DNA of 64,000 nucleotides from Dreissena polymorpha (GCF_020536995.1 NC_068355.1:4757764-4821763), one strand, 5' to 3'; positions 1 to 12,908 are shown, numbered from the stretch's first letter. Notes: generated by a model not told the origin, from the letters alone. Program-made: numbers and translations.

Positions 1-137
1 CTCTCACCGTCCCATGAGCTAACCAAACTGGAGAACTGGTTGAAATGTAATTGGTCCCTGAAATGTTGGGGGAGAGAGTTCCACAGTTTGGCAGCCCCGA
101 AACGGAAAGAGTTGATGCCGTAACTTGATGTTCTTAC
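1..137 (-). mobile_element. LINE 3' fragment (pol C-terminus)
   Basis: On the minus strand this stretch reads as the very C-terminal part of a non-LTR retrotransposon polymerase. The visible motif is FGAAKLWNSLPQHFRDQLHF, the WNSLP box that follows the reverse transcriptase in Jockey/CR1-type LINEs. It is cut by the window edge. The neighbouring LINE already ends in another frame at about 138, so this is probably a separate copy inserted next to it. Only the C-terminal box supports the call. Confidence 0.6.
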
Positions 138-2960
138 TTAAGGGATTTCAGCAGTTCTGGTGTATCTAAAAGAATAGGAATTAGATTTAAGAGTTACAAG
201 TTCATTAAGATAAATGGGAGTTTGATTATTGACTAAGATGGAAGCGTGTACAACTATTCTTAGAAAGAATGACAATTTGTGATAATCAGCTGTACTTGGT
301 GGTATTTGGTATTCCATGTGATGGTGATGGCGTGTGTGTCTATTGTATGGAGTGAGATAGTGTAGGGGATTGACGTCAACATGATTATATACTATTTTAT
401 AGAGCAGAATGAGCCTATAGCTTGTTGTCTTCTTGATTGCAAGGTATTCCAATTCAAATCCGCAACTATATTTGTGACTGTGCCTGAGGTCTTGCCATTA
501 TTATTCGTTACAAATCTGGCAGCTTGACGATGAACATTTTCAATTTTATCAATATCCTTCTGATGGTAAGGGTCCCACACACTAGAGCAATATCCCAAGG
601 ATGGTCTTACAATGCTGTTATATGCCGCTGCCTTAGTTTCCATTTTAGAAGAATGAATATTTCGTTTTAAGAATCCTAAGCTCTGACTTGCTTTACTACT
701 AATTTTATTTACATGGGGTGACCAATTTAAAGTTGAGGTTACTTCAACGCCAAGCTATGTTGCTTGGTTTACAACAGAAAGAGGTTGATTGTGAAAAGTG
801 TAAGCTGTTTTTACTGGTTTACGGTTTCTCGTAACATAAATGATATGAGATTTTGGTATGTTAAAAGACGTCTTCCATTTCTGCTCCCACAATGGTAGGC
901 TATCTAGATCTCTCTGAAACTGAACAAGAACTGATCCCTGGAGTACACCAGAAATTACAGGGGTCATGGTGGAAGTTGCCCCATCTACAACAACCTGTTG
1001 ACTACGCTTTCCGAGAAAAGCTTTAATCCAAGAATGTGTAGTGCCCGTGATTCCATAATGGGCTAGTTTCAGCAACAATCTACCGTGATAAACAACATCA
1101 AAAGCTTTGCTAAAATACATGATGGCAACATCCATCTGGTCTCTCTGCATGGTAGAAGCTAAGTCATGGATAAAACCCACAAGTTGGGTTTCGCAAGACC
1201 GCTGGGCTCGAAAACCATGTTGGTTGTCCACCAGGATATTTAAGTTGTCAAGATGGTCTAAGATGTTACTAACACCGTTATGTTCCAACAATTTACAGGC
1301 AATACATGTTAATGAGACTGGTCTATAATTACTAGTTTGGTACTTTTCACCTTTTTTAAAAATAGGAGTTACAGAAGCCATGGACCAGTTAGAAGGGACA
1401 GAACCAGAAATACGTGATATGTTAAAAAGAATTGTAAAAAGGTGCGATTTCATTTGCACATTCCCGTAAGATTCTGGGTTTTATTTGATCTGGTCCTGCG
1501 GGCTTGTAAGGGTTCAGTTTGAGTAGGAGTTTCTTAACACCATTTACCGTAATTAATTGATGGCATGTTTTTATACGGGCTATTACCAAGATCTGGATAT
1601 GAGCTGTTTGTGTCATAAGTACAAAACGGAAGAAAATTGTTTATTTAAGACTTTAGCTTTTTCTTTGGGGTTAGATTTTAAGACCCCATCATCCCTCAAA
1701 GGTGCTACACCACATGGGTCATTTTTTAAGCTTTTTATGAACCCCCAAAACGTTAAGTTGTCCAATGTTTATGTTCTGTTTCATCACATATTATGTTGTT
1801 CATGTAGTCCAAATAAGAATTACGACTTTTCTTTTGTATTAGTGATCTGATCTTCTTAATTTTTGGAAGTAAAGTGTAATTTTTAGTCTGTTTCATTTTG
1901 CTAAGTCCGGTCTCGTTTTTATGCCCCGGATCGAATGATGGGGGATATATTGTTTTTGGCCTGTCTGTCTTTCTTTCTGTCTGTCATCCCGTCATTCTGT
2001 CATTATGTCCGAAAACTTTAACCTTACAGTAAACTTTTGCAATAACTTTTGAAATATTGAACATAGCAACTTGATATTTGGCATGCATGTGTATCTCATG
2101 GAGCTGCACAGTTTGAGTGGTGAAAGGTCAAGGTCATCATTCAAGGTCAAAGGTAAAAAAAGCGGCGCATTAGGGGGCATTGTATTTCTGACAAACACAT
2201 CTCTTGTTTCATTAGCTTTTTTATTCAGCCATGGTAGATGCTGCTTGCCAGAAACAGTTTTAGTTGGTATGTATTTTTCAATAAGTGTGTTGAGACAGAC
2301 TTTGAAATTGTCCCAAAGCTTCTGGACATTCATATCGTTAATGTTGTTTACATTTATAAAATTTATTAAACCAGTTTTAATTTCGGACCAGTTAGCCTTG
2401 TCAAACAGAAGAATTTTCCGTTTCTCTTTCCGATTTATTCTAGCAGAAGACGACATATTAACAAATGGGATGCAGTGATCACTAAAAATTGGAATGACCT
2501 TAACTTTTTCGGCTAAAGAAGGATTAGACAAGAAAAACAGATCAAGACATTTCTTATTGGTATCAGATAGTCGTGTTGGTTCATCAACTATTTGGTTTAA
2601 TTAATGAGTGTCTGCAAAGGTTAAAATTTTGTTACATTCTTCTGGGTGTGAAGCATTAGAGTCTACAGTTTTATTTTTCCAATTTATATCCCCAAGGTTG
2701 AAATCACCCCCCAATTAGGGTTGTACTATTTAATTTGTCAGGGAGACTGATGGTACGATCCAGCTCGTCTATACATGTAAAGTCTCTATCAGGTCGGTAT
2801 GCACTGCAGAGCAGCAGGTTTTTTACCATTTTGCTTTATATTTACTCAAATAATTTCAGATGAAGATTATAATTCAACAGAAGAATGACTTTTAAACTTA
2901 TTTGAAACCAGGACAAAAACCCTGCCTCCTGTCCTGCCTTTTCAATCATATCTGTAAACA
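138..2960 (-). mobile_element. 5'-truncated CR1/Jockey-type LINE, dead copy
   Basis: Reading from high to low coordinates on the minus strand, the parts follow LINE order. First comes the C-terminal half of an AP endonuclease (GGDFNLGDINWKNK near 2650-2720 and ISDHCIPF near 2470-2480). Next is a linker (LPWLNKKANE), then reverse transcriptase (GPDQIKPRIL, NYRPVSLT, NQHGFRAQRSCE, YFSKAFDVVYH, GVLQGSVL) and the post-RT segment (RPSLGYCSSVWDPYH). The region that should hold the catalytic YxDD box is deleted: GVLQGSVL runs straight into VQFQRDLDSL near 930. A stop lies near 755, and the frame changes near 1460 and 440. The endonuclease N-terminus is missing, as expected for a 5'-truncated insertion. 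A 0.29 kb element (1920-2208) interrupts the linker. The element cannot be active. The clade assignment within CR1/Jockey is tentative. Confidence 0.85.
1920..2208 (+). mobile_element. Small Helentron-like non-autonomous element (copy A)
   Basis: The element begins ATGCCCC after a T run and ends with a short hairpin (TGTATTTCTGACAAACA) followed by CATCTCTTGT and more T. ATGCCCC near the 5' end is inverted as GGGGGCAT about 30 bp inside the 3' end. It shares long stretches (GCAACTTGATATTTGGCATG and GTGTATCTCATGGAGCTGCA) with the element at 63067-63411. It interrupts the LINE linker: LPWLNKKANE lies on one side and KTRPDLAKMK on the other. Subterminal inverted repeats, a 3' hairpin and insertion into T runs are known traits of Helentron-associated elements (HINEs). 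The class call is inference. Confidence 0.6.
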
Positions 2961-4480
2961 TTGTTATATTATATTAAGTATATATTAAGATTATAAGATA
3001 ATAATAATATATTATTGTGTTTAATATTTTTAAGTTAAAAACTTTAGGTTATTTTAAATAAATAAAACATTCCGACATACACTAAGATATAGAAACATGC
3101 AGTGTATTAAATTATCTTTCAATTTATTATGGACTTAAAATAACAAAACAAAAACATTCAAACATACCAAAATATAACACACGAAATGTTCAATAAAACA
3201 ATTGGCATATATTTAAAAAAACATTTGATATACTACAATAACGTGTTTAATTACAACGTGTTTTCGTAACACTATTATTTTATTCGATTTTTTACCTTAG
3301 TTTGCGATTTCCGGGCACTTCAGGGAAGTGGTTCTGACAATTATGTTACTTTTACGAGTGCCCGGTTTTTGTCCGTTCGTCTTTAAGGTGACAGTACGGG
3401 CCTGGCCATTAGACGACGTAACCATCTTAATTGCTAGATTTTGTACTGGCGCAATTTCTACAGAAAGTTTTGTTCTTCGATTGACATACTAATCAAGTGT
3501 GACTTGGTAACCTAAGTGTTTGCATGAAACAACTTATTCCAATGTTCCGCTACCCATCAGAGCACCTCGGTTTTCTTCAAATTGACCCAAAATCAAAGTC
3601 TGCAGTAACCGGAAAATGTTGTCAAACCATGTGTTCTTCAATTTACAATGTATTTCACGACATGATTTATTGACTCAAAATTAGTATTTGTCCAATTAAA
3701 TGTGACCTTGCCATTCATGGGCTCGTATTAACCAAACTATTATTAGGCTTAAGTCTAAGAATAAAGCATATTCTTTTATTTTGAAAACTCAAGAATTGCT
3801 TTAATTTTGAGTCAAACTTGGTATTGATTTTGTTGTTTTACATCATTGTTCTTTTATAACATTTTATTACTGACAAATCACCAGTAAAAGCCTGTATATA
3901 TTCAAACGCATGACGTATTTTTCTTAGTTCTAAGTCTTTTTTTTATACATGTGTATTCTTAAGTCTAAGAATGGGTTGGTGAATACGGTTCCTGGCTCAC
4001 TCGTTGACCTTTTCTTGCAAACGAGGTTTAGACTTTTTCTTAAGTAACTTAAAATCTTGCTGAAATGTGCGAGAATTTGATTTCAAAGTCATTGCACTTT
4101 GATTCAAAGCATATGGAATCATCAACTGTACTTAGTTAATTGTCTCCGAACATAATGTTGAGCAGTGTTTTAGTTTCACTTGCAGTTATTGCGTCGTCTG
4201 TTAACTTTTTGTCGTGCATTTTGATGTAGATGCCTCGTGCACACTATGTGTGTGCTGGCGGGAAATGTCTTTAATGGCTTTGACCAGCGCTTTTTTGTCG
4301 TCACTGCCAATTTTCAGATTCCTATTCTTAAGCTCGTGACCTCATTTCAATTTCAAGTGGTGAAAAAACTGACATTATGTTTTGAAGTCATTTTTATTAT
4401 GTATGAACATTGGGCCCATGAACAATGGCGATTGTTTATTTGACGAACGGGTAACAGATACCTGTTTGTAGACCGTGATC
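2961..4480. other. No gene seen; AT-rich DNA
   Basis: No ORF with recognisable content was found on either strand. The first 300 bases are very AT-rich. A 9-bp inverted repeat (CCGGGCACT near 3312 and AGTGCCCGG near 3356) could form a stem with a loop of about 35 bases. No splice-bounded coding pattern was recognised. Confidence 0.5.
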
Positions 4481-4525
4481 GTGAGTAGTAGCAGTAGTAA
4501 TAGTAGTAGTAATAGTAGTAGTAGT
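4480..4525. repeat. (AGT)n microsatellite
   Basis: Imperfect trinucleotide run of AGT/AAT units. It produces the poly-leucine seen in a minus-strand reading frame, which is not a gene. Confidence 0.9.
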
Positions 4526-4659
4526 TTAAACATTCTAAATATATTTATATGATAGTATCTTTGTCTTGCAGATACTTGTAGAACATCTTTAACGTTTAAT
4601 TTTTCACATCTGAAAGGCGAGAGTATAACCATTATGTTATCGAACTCCTGTCGAATCGC

Positions 4660-5750
4660 ACAAAAATAAATGTGTGTCTGCTGTCAATCTGCGTCCGTCT
4701 TTCAGTCTCTCGGTTATGCTGTTTAACTGTCTGTCGGTCGGCCTTCCTACCAGCTTGCCCGTCTGATTGCCTGTCTGTCTGTTTGTCCATCTGTTTGATT
4801 TTCCGTCCCAGGGAGTGTCTGTCTGTCGATCTGTCTTTTTGCCTTTCGGTCTGTCAATCTCGGTGTGTCTTTTTGTCTGTAAGTTTGTCTGTTTATCGGT
4901 ATATCTGTTCATCGCTCGGTTAATCTTTCTGTCTATTGGTTTTCTGTCAATCGATTTGTCTGTATTTCTGTCTTCAGTCTGTATGTCTAACCATTTGTAG
5001 GTTTGTCTGTCTGTTTGACCTTTCTTCTCTTCCGTCGTTCGGTCTGTAACTGTCCGTTTCTCCCTCGGTCTGTCTGATACTTTCTGTACGTCCGTCTCTC
5101 AGTCCGTCTCTTTGTCTACCTGTATAGATCTATCTGTGAATCCGTTTCTCAGTATGTCTGTTTGTACGTCTCTCTGTCGGCCTGTCCGTCCCCCGTCTCT
5201 CGGTATGTCTGTCTGTCCGTTTCCCTGTCCATCTGTCTCTTGGTCTGTCTTTATATACATTGGTCAGTCTGTATCTGATTTCCGTCTCTTGGTGTGACTG
5301 TCCGTCTCTCGATCCGTTTGTCCGACTATGTGTCTGTCCGTTACTGGTCTGTCTTTCCGTCTCAGGTATTTCTGTCCGTCTTTCTATCTAGTTTTTTGTT
5401 TCACTGCCTCTCCGTTTTTCTTTCCGTCTCTTTGTCTGACCGCTTGTCATTGTCTCGGTCTGTCTGTCTGTTAATCGATATGTCTGCCTATCTATCAATC
5501 TTTCTGTCTGTATATCCATCAGTCCTTCTGTACGACTGTCCGTCTGTTTTTCAAGGCCTGTCTCTTAATCCCTCTTATGGTCCATATGCCCGTGTGTCTG
5601 TCTTTCTGATATTTCAGACTACAAGTATCTGTCCGTACGAATCTCATTATGTCCGCATCTCCGTCTGTCTAATTCGGTCCCTCCGTTTGTTCCTTAAGCT
5701 ATATGTGTCTGCATGTCCGTCTTTCGGTCGTTTGAATATATATTCCCGAT
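4660..5750. repeat. 1.1 kb degenerate CTGT/CCGT/CTCT array
   Basis: The plus strand is a long run of 4-base words of the form STCT or CTGT (GTCTGTCTGTCCGTCTCTCG and variants) with frequent substitutions and no longer constant period. All frames across it give low-complexity S/C/L/V-rich or D/R/Q/T-rich peptides, so apparent ORFs of up to 152 codons here are composition artefacts. Confidence 0.9.
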
Positions 5751-7321
5751 AATGCTGGACTGAAGATTGTATTTATAGATGTTTTATTTGTTTTGTTTCG
5801 ATAGATTTTATGATAAGTTTTGAATATAATTCTTTATTAAAAGACTTTTAATTAGAGTACTTAGAGAAAACCTCAACCGTTCAGTATTATGACCCCCAAC
5901 CATACGTGAAGTTTGGGGGTGGGAATTGAACCCGCGATTCTATGTGAATGCAAAAAAATTCGCTAACAAAACAGTTCATAAAATGCGTAATATCTAGATA
6001 AATCACGTAGAATCGCACATTTTCTCAACAAACATTTGTAATACTGTTTTGATTGGACAGTTTAAAAATAATCATATAATATCTTATTGCATCGCCACAA
6101 AGCGCCACAAAAAGTATGGAATCGTTCCTTCACAATGGTGTCATCCCGCCGAATCGCATTCCTGAGAAATATCACGTTCTATCAAGTTGTGTAAAGATCT
6201 CAAGAATAACGCTGGATAATGATCCGCAACACGGCTGAAACCATGTCCTATATAAATGATCGTATCGTGGTGTTTTATCCGAACTTTTCTGATATTGAGT
6301 TCAATTGTGATAATCGTGTTTTATCCGGGATTTGTTGTCTTGTGTTAATGTGCTGACTTTATAATGCGTATGTGTTCGATTGCTTTATAATACAAGTCTT
6401 TTATTGGGTCAAACGTTATGTCGAAGTGCCGTGAACTAGGTGCTTCACACCGGCCAATTTAAGACCCATTGTGGAACGAACTGTCTCAAAATCTCCACAC
6501 GCGAGTGTATGCACGAACAATAACTCTCAAAAGTAAATGATGTATCTAAATCCACAATTTAAGTATTAATAAAATGAGCAATATTTCTATTTGTCCTCGT
6601 TTCAAGCACCAAATACTTGATAACTTTTTATTTCTGGCGGTTTTTATATATGTTAATCATATCATTTTTTCTGAAAGTTAAAAAAAAACACATTATAATA
6701 TAGCAAAATACATAGTTTTCATTGAATATAAAATTATGAAAATTCGATTTAATAATTGATAATCACATTAAATAGATCTTTGATGCAACTCATGAATCTG
6801 CTATAGTGTATGGTGACTTCGGTATATTTACAATACAATTAATGCAATGAATGCTATGAAATAATGTTAGCATCTAAATAGTATGCGCATTATCGCGATA
6901 AAATTTATTCATGCCATGATGCCAAAGCGTAATTGTGTGACATAGTATGTGACACTCATAATACATATACACAAAGTCCTTTGCAATGTTCATAACGATT
7001 TATTTCTATTGATTTAATTTCAACACAAAGTTTTCCACTGTTCGTAAAATATTCTTAACTATAAGTTAAATGTAATGGCCTATTGGCCAAATGCCAATAA
7101 CAAATATTATGGCCGTGTACGGGAATCTCCCTTTTCCTCTACTGAAGAACAGTTTATTAATATAGATTGGAACACCCAATGCTGACGTGTACGATTTCCG
7201 ACGGGATCTCGTGCAAAACCACGTGTCCAAAGGTAGTATCTGATAGACAAATAATGAAGTCCGCTCTTTCCATGAAATCATACAACATTTAATCTGCCGG
7301 CCGCATACAGACATGTTTAAT
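5751..7321. other. No gene seen; AT-rich DNA with one tRNA-like scrap
   Basis: No coding pattern was recognised. A minus-strand reading frame at 7066-7314 (82 codons) matches nothing I know. Near 5915-5945, a minus-strand Pol III B-box-like string (GGGTTCAATTCCC) is present, but I could not fold a tRNA around it. Confidence 0.45.
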
Positions 7322-8693
7322 TATTGGCGTCGCACTGAAATGCGGCTACTAGTATGTACTACGTTTATTTTCGCTTATGAGAGAAGTTATTTTACGGATC
7401 AATTTATATATTTTTGTTGTCAGAATATTTTGCATAGTAGTGACTTTTTGTGTAAATTAGTGTAAATAAGTACTGCATTTGTGCCTATTAGATTGACTAC
7501 AACATTTATTGCCAATAATGCAAAGCTAATTCTTTTAATTAATAACTGATCACAGGGACTGGGCAATAATAAAAGATCACAGGGACTGGGCAAATACGCG
7601 AACCGGTGAAACTTTCTGGTTTTGTAAAAAAAACACAACTGCTTTGTTCCACTATCCTAGCAACCACCTAGTTACTAATATAGGCGCTATAGAGCGCGAA
7701 GCGCGACACGTATTATTAATTGTAATAATGAGTCTTGATAAAGGAAGCAGCCGCTTATCAATGAGGAGCACCATCACAGCACCCCAGTCTCATTTCTATC
7801 AAGTCCTAATACAGGTTTTTTTTAAGAACCACATATAGAAGGCCTCAGGCGTGACCCGTATCTTGCCAGTGGTATGGACCCTTTGGTATGGACCTTAAAC
7901 CCCGCTCACTAACCAGCGTTTAAACTTCCGGGTTTACATTTAAACGACTAGTAATAGCTTATTAATATCTTAGTTCAAAGGTGATTTTTTCAAGCGGTTC
8001 CGTAGTGTAGTGGTTACACGCTCGTTTCACATGTGAGAGGCCCAAGGTTCGAGCCCTTTCTATGTTAACTGTTTGTTTTGATGTAGACATTTTAGTTTAA
8101 ATACATATGCTGTTTTATTGTAACCATTTTTTGTGTTTATTATGCCCATGAAATATATGTGTGAGAGGGTGGGGGGTTCGTATACACATTAAAACTTTTA
8201 CAGTGTTTTCATATAAATGAGTACTCAACCCCTATCGTAAATGAGCAACGTAAGAATAAGTTCAGAATCATCTCCCCTTGAAGTTAAGAAAAATATGAAA
8301 TTACGCTTACAACATGAAGCAGATTTTTTAAAACCTAAACAATTCTGTTCCATTAATGAAAACTGCACACGGATACCAGTAAAAAAAATGAAACCAATGT
8401 AAATAAAATGAACTATGAAATATTTGGGGGTTACAACACTTAATCATAGATAATGGTTATTTGGGGGTTATAACACAACATCATTAATAATGGTTATTTG
8501 GGGGTTATAACACAAAATCATAGATACTGGTTATACCAGTATCTTTTTCTATTTTGTTTAAAATATTCGGCCAATATATTCATATTTACAGTAGAAAAAA
8601 ATCCTTCCATGTAACTTCATTGAGTGCCGTTTACACTGAAATTCCAGACGCCCGTTGATGCTTTGCATCAATACATATCTTGTCGAGATAAGC
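7322..8693 (+). repeat. Dispersed repeat R, copy R1
   Basis: Bases 7322-7640 are the reverse complement of about 24415-24712. Bases 7655-8690 match 25905-27126 directly and 22785-24000 inverted. Shared landmarks are the hairpin motif GAGCGCGAAGCGCGACAC, the phrase ATTTGGGGGTTACAACAC and related short repeats near 8425-8510, and a terminal hairpin TTGATGCTTTGCATCAA followed by TACATATCTTGT. R1 lacks part of the middle, and a tRNA-Val-like stretch lies where other copies have different sequence. The hairpin plus CTTGT end resembles the Helentron-like elements elsewhere in the window, so R may be a larger rolling-circle-type element. No transposase was recognised. Confidence 0.7.
7996..8068 (+). 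repeat. tRNA-Val-like sequence (SINE head or pseudogene)
   Basis: The sequence opens GGTTCCGTAGTGTAGTGGTT, as in metazoan tRNA-Val, with a Pol III A box. The anticodon arm CTCGT-TTCACAT-GTGAG gives anticodon CAC, and a B box GGTTCGAGCCC follows. The 3' side (CTATGTT) does not pair with the 5' acceptor (GGTTCCG), so it is not a working tRNA gene. A tRNA-derived SINE head or a pseudogene fits best. Confidence 0.7.
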
Positions 8694-9118
8694 AATGAGT
8701 AATTAATTTGGTTTGTTCGTCTCGTATAGTTTGATGTTATTTATAATTACCGTCTGTATTGGCCATCTAATATCGTTCTGAAGCATGTATCCGTTAATTC
8801 ATAAATTAGCTGGGTTCTTTGTATGTAAGATATTGCTTATAGTAGAAACTTTTGACAATTGAATTTCTGTTGTTTATTATTTTCCAATGCGTATAATATT
8901 TTTATACTAATATTTAATATAATATTTAACTTGTTACGTTACGATGTAATGACTTATACGCAGGCTAAGTAGAACATTAATTCACAGTTGGAAAATGTTA
9001 CATTATTAATAGTTTTTACATTATCAAAAATGATATTTCCAGAATATGCGACACTTCAACAAACGCCATAAACATGCACATCCAATTACCGGTAATACAT
9101 GTGTGTCTTCCGTTACTA
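8694..9118. other. No gene seen
   Basis: AT-rich sequence between repeat R1 and the 3' tail of the next LINE. No coding, RNA or repeat structure was recognised. Confidence 0.5.
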
Positions 9119-12030
9119 TAAGTTAGTAAGTAAGTAAGTAAGTAAATAGTTTATTATAGTGACATGTGCATTTCATGTAATACAAACAATAATATATATA
9201 CGTATAAAATAAGCACCCGGCCCATTGTACCTATAAGTCACCTCAGCTGTTAAGCTTATTCTACACGTAAAACATATACATATATACCGTTCTATGTCAT
9301 AACAAGAGATATATGAATGGAACTGAGAAAACATATATCATATGTACAGCAAATATATACAGCTTCAAATGGTCTCGATTATGTTGTCAATGTTACAATA
9401 TTATAGTATTTTATAAACGGTTATTCATAGCAAAAGCAGCATAAAACAATTGGGTAAACTGTAATGTCAAAAAATAAATAATCAATAATAATGTACTTTT
9501 ATCAATAAAAGTGATAGCACTGATACATAATCAAATTTACAGTGAATACATTACACGGACTGTCTGTGCAAGTATGCTTTAACAATGAACTTTGCAGTCT
9601 TTCTGGGGTATAAATTCAATATATGATCAAACCTTTGTTCTGGGTTAAGATGAATAAAGCCATGTTTTAAGAAGATATCACCAAACACGTCAGTCCTGAT
9701 ATGTTATATAAATCACATTCACGTAAAAAATGTTTCTCATCCTCTACGGACGTCAGATCACAGAACCTACATGTTTGATTATCAACTGGTTCACCAGCGT
9801 ATCTTCCTGTCTCTATCCTCAGTTCTAAACTGACATAGTAATGCTCGTTCATGTTTAGAGAGGTTCATTATCACATAGTCTTCACACTTAAATTCCGTTT
9901 TGAATGTTGCATACGTCCTCAGTTTGGGCATGTTTAACACGTCGTGTGACCATTTGGCGATATAATGTTGGGTCATTAAAGATGTTGCTGCATCCAGGCC
10001 GATACATTATTTAGCGTGAAACCGATCAATAATCCCTAACGTTGATAGTATCTGCTTAACGTCGCTTGACCAATTATTCACACATTTGGAATAATCTAAA
10101 TTAAACACTTTTTTTGGTGAGTCTATTGGCACTAATTTTAATAAGTCTATTCCAGAACCTGAGGACAAATACCCATCTTCCATACAAAGTCGGTTTTCAG
10201 CCAGAGTCTCCATAAAGTGCCGATATCTTAATGCACGGTTGTGTACATTGTCGAGTGATTGATATGTCTTAGCTCCCCACACCGAGGCGCTATATTCAAG
10301 CATTGGTAATTAAGCTTTCAAGCGCCCGACCTGCACCCTTTGCCAACGCCTCGCAGTTCGCACTGAAGTCGTTCCGTTCATCAAAAATTACTTCCATGTA
10401 TCGGTACTGCACTACCGTTTCAAGGATGTTTTCACCAACTCGGAATTTCTTATCTGTTTGTGATCTTCTGCCCCGCCGGAAGTGAACGGTTTTCGACTTG
10501 TTGGTGTTAATTATCACGCGCCAACGTTTGCACCAGTCGTGGAGGGTATTAAGCATGCTTTGTAACTTTCCCTAGTTGTCTAAGACTAGCACAGTATCGT
10601 CACCATACATACGAATGGACACGTTTGCATCTCCCATTGAAATACCGAGGTCAAGGTCATTAATTTCTTTCACACGGTCATTTGCAAAGATGGCGAACAA
10701 AGTCGGCGATAAACAACGCCCCTGTTTGACCCCTGTATCGCAGCTGAACCAGCCTGTTAATTTATTATTTATACGTATACACGATGTGGCACTTGTGTAG
10801 ATATTTCGTATGGAGATATAGACCTTTCCATCAATGTTATGCAGCAGCAATTTGTAGAGAAGCATATAGCGGTCTATGAAATCGAAGCATTTTCAAGTCT
10901 ATAAAAGAAGAAAATACCGAGTTATTGTTCCTTATAATGCTTTTCAAAGTGTAAATGTGGTCTTCACAAGATCTCCTTGCCCGGAATCCATTCTGCTCGT
11001 CCGCTAATATATCATCGTTATCAAGATATTTTGTAATTCTTTTGTTCAAAAAAGCACTATAGTTTGCTTGTGTCAATAAGCTTACTCCTCGGTAGTTAAG
11101 CGGCACACGTCTATCAGAGTTGTGGTCCTTGAGATTGGGACAAATAATGACTTTTCTACAGCAGTATGAAATTAAATTGCTATCGAATATCAATTAAAAT
11201 AAGTGTTGCAATATAACTATGACCGCCGGGAATTTAAGCACTTCATATGGTGTGGTATCATGACCACACGCCGAACCAGACCGTACGTACATAATAATAG
11301 TCGTTAACTCTTCAATACTTATGTGACGGTTCATCATTGGACACATATATGGGTTCCTGCATGTTCATTTCCAATAAATGTTTATAAAGTTTTGCTCGGT
11401 CATAATGTTCCTCATTAAAATCGCCATTGTTATCCCCGTTGTACACATTACTGAAGTCTAATGTTCATCTCTCAAACACGGTTCGCTCATTTCTTATTAT
11501 GTTACCATTATCCACTATTTCAACTGGTATGGAATTTCTTTTCAAGGCGCAAGATTTTGTATTTTTCGCCAAAACTTCGTAGCATTGTTACATGACATAT
11601 CCTCTATTTCGAATGCTTGTGCCCCTCTATATACGCGTTCTGATTGTCGTAAACGTTTATCGAACCTGTTTCTGGCATAAGCATAATCTAACCGAAGTAT
11701 CGATTCCTGTTGATTATTTCCCTTGTACTTCACAAATGAGCGTTCTTTGATGCGCAAAACGTCCCATAATTGCTGTAACTCGTCACACTAGTATGGCTTT
11801 GACACTTTTCGCCGTTTATTAGTCTTTTTACTGGCATCATAGGTTGGAATATGAGCCTTCATTTCGTCTGTGATGACGTTACACAAATTGCTATATATCG
11901 AGTCTACATCTTCCTGGTTTTCTCGTGCACTTCCGATTTGTATCTCACAGAAATAATATCTGTTGCCACCCTTTCATTTTGCATTAAGTCTGGAGATATG
12001 AACGCAGTTTAAACCGCTCATTATCGGTGG
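9119..12030 (-). mobile_element. Second LINE, minus strand, 5'-truncated and frameshifted
   Basis: From about 12030 down to 9119 the minus strand reads as a LINE polymerase. It shows NYRGVSLL, DEQNGFRARRSCEDHIYTL, FIDL, TGVKQGRCLSPTLFAIF and the catalytic box MYGDDTVLV (a YGDD variant). Thumb motifs follow (LHDWCKRWRVIINTNKSKTV), then a C-terminal knuckle CRFC...HFLREC near 9700-9760. Pieces lie in several frames: the frame changes near 9850, 10300, 10560 and 10850, and a stop region lies around 11200-11540. The 3' UTR is about 9147-9660 and ends in an (AGTA)n run at 9121-9146, a simple-repeat tail typical of LINEs that lack poly(A). The endonuclease is absent. The clade (I/Jockey-like group) is uncertain. 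Confidence 0.85.
9121..9146. repeat. (AGTA)n microsatellite, LINE tail
   Basis: About six AGTA units at the 3' end of the minus-strand LINE; on that strand the tail is (TTAC)n. Confidence 0.8.
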
Positions 12031-12670
12031 TAGTAGGATTACTATTGTCATTGCTATTCGTATTATAATCCCTACATTGAAACTCGGTCACGAGCGCAGT
12101 GGGTAATCTTGATTGTTGACCTAATAATAGTATCACGCTTCGATAGTATACCTATGTAATATTAATGTGTTTAATTTTTATTCATTAATATATTACAAAA
12201 TAGACAACTCAATGGAACTTTTTATTTATGCCTTTCTATCTATTTAATTAGTTTTTATAAAAGGAACCGCATACCCAAACATCAACTTTGCTGTTTAAAT
12301 GCCTTTTTATTAAATAATAAATGCCTAATTATGAACGAAACAATTTCCCAAATTCGAAACCATAAATGAATAAATAAAAAATGTATAATAACATTTTGCC
12401 TTTGAAACAAAGCGTGTAAACGTTCATTATTACATTGTTTTTATGCGCATTAGGCACACTCCAGTATGCGAATGATGTAACACTTTATTATTCAATACAT
12501 ACAAGCAGTTTTCCGCGGCCGTTTGTATTTAAACAGCACATATCCAATATTGTTTTGTAATACCCTACCCTAACGAGGGCGTCAATTGGGAGTCTTGTGA
12601 GGGACATGTTCTTTAAAGACATTTTGGGTCAATTTGACGATAAATATCATAACATATACAAATGATATCG
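12031..12670. other. No gene seen
   Basis: AT-rich DNA past the truncated 5' side of the LINE. No ORF or repeat was recognised. Confidence 0.5.
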
Positions 12671-12674
12671 TTTA

Positions 12675-12765
12675 ATTGTAGATTTTGGTAGACTGCTAAA
12701 TTTTGGTAGATTCTGGTAGATTTCTGCTAGATTCCGGTATATTTCAGGTAGATTTTGGTAGACGC
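12675..12765. repeat. Degenerate TTTTGGTAGAT short tandem repeat
   Basis: Six or seven imperfect copies of a word close to TTTTGGTAGATT (GATTTTGGTAGAC, AATTTTGGTAGATT, CTGGTAGATTTC, CCGGTATATTTC). Unit length varies around 12-16 bases. Confidence 0.75.
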
Positions 12766-12783
12766 GCTATATCTACGCGCTAC

Positions 12784-12908
12784 GTTACCATATGTATGCG
12801 TTTAAAAGTTTAAATCTCAAGTTTTAAATCTATTATGGGAACTATTTTGCGTTTGCTTTAAACCCGAGTCGAGAAGACCACATGTGCCAACGGTCTATGA
12901 ACGGATAA
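12784..12908. repeat. 125-bp direct repeat, first copy
   Basis: Bases 12784-12908 (GTTACCATATG...CGGATAA) are identical by eye to 13351-13475 over all 125 positions. The two copies bracket 442 bp. They do not start TG or end CA, and no primer-binding site is visible, so LTRs are unlikely. A recent local duplication or repeated insertion is more likely. Confidence 0.9.

Noticed and set aside
4637-5752. S/C/L-rich and D/R/Q/T-rich ORFs of up to 152 codons
   Set aside because: Low-complexity CTGT-type repeat; no domain and no splice signals.
5905-5950. tRNA-like B-box on the minus strand
   Set aside because: No A box at the right distance and no foldable tRNA.
7996-8068. Functional tRNA-Val gene
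   Set aside because: The acceptor stem halves do not pair, although the A box, anticodon arm and B box are good.
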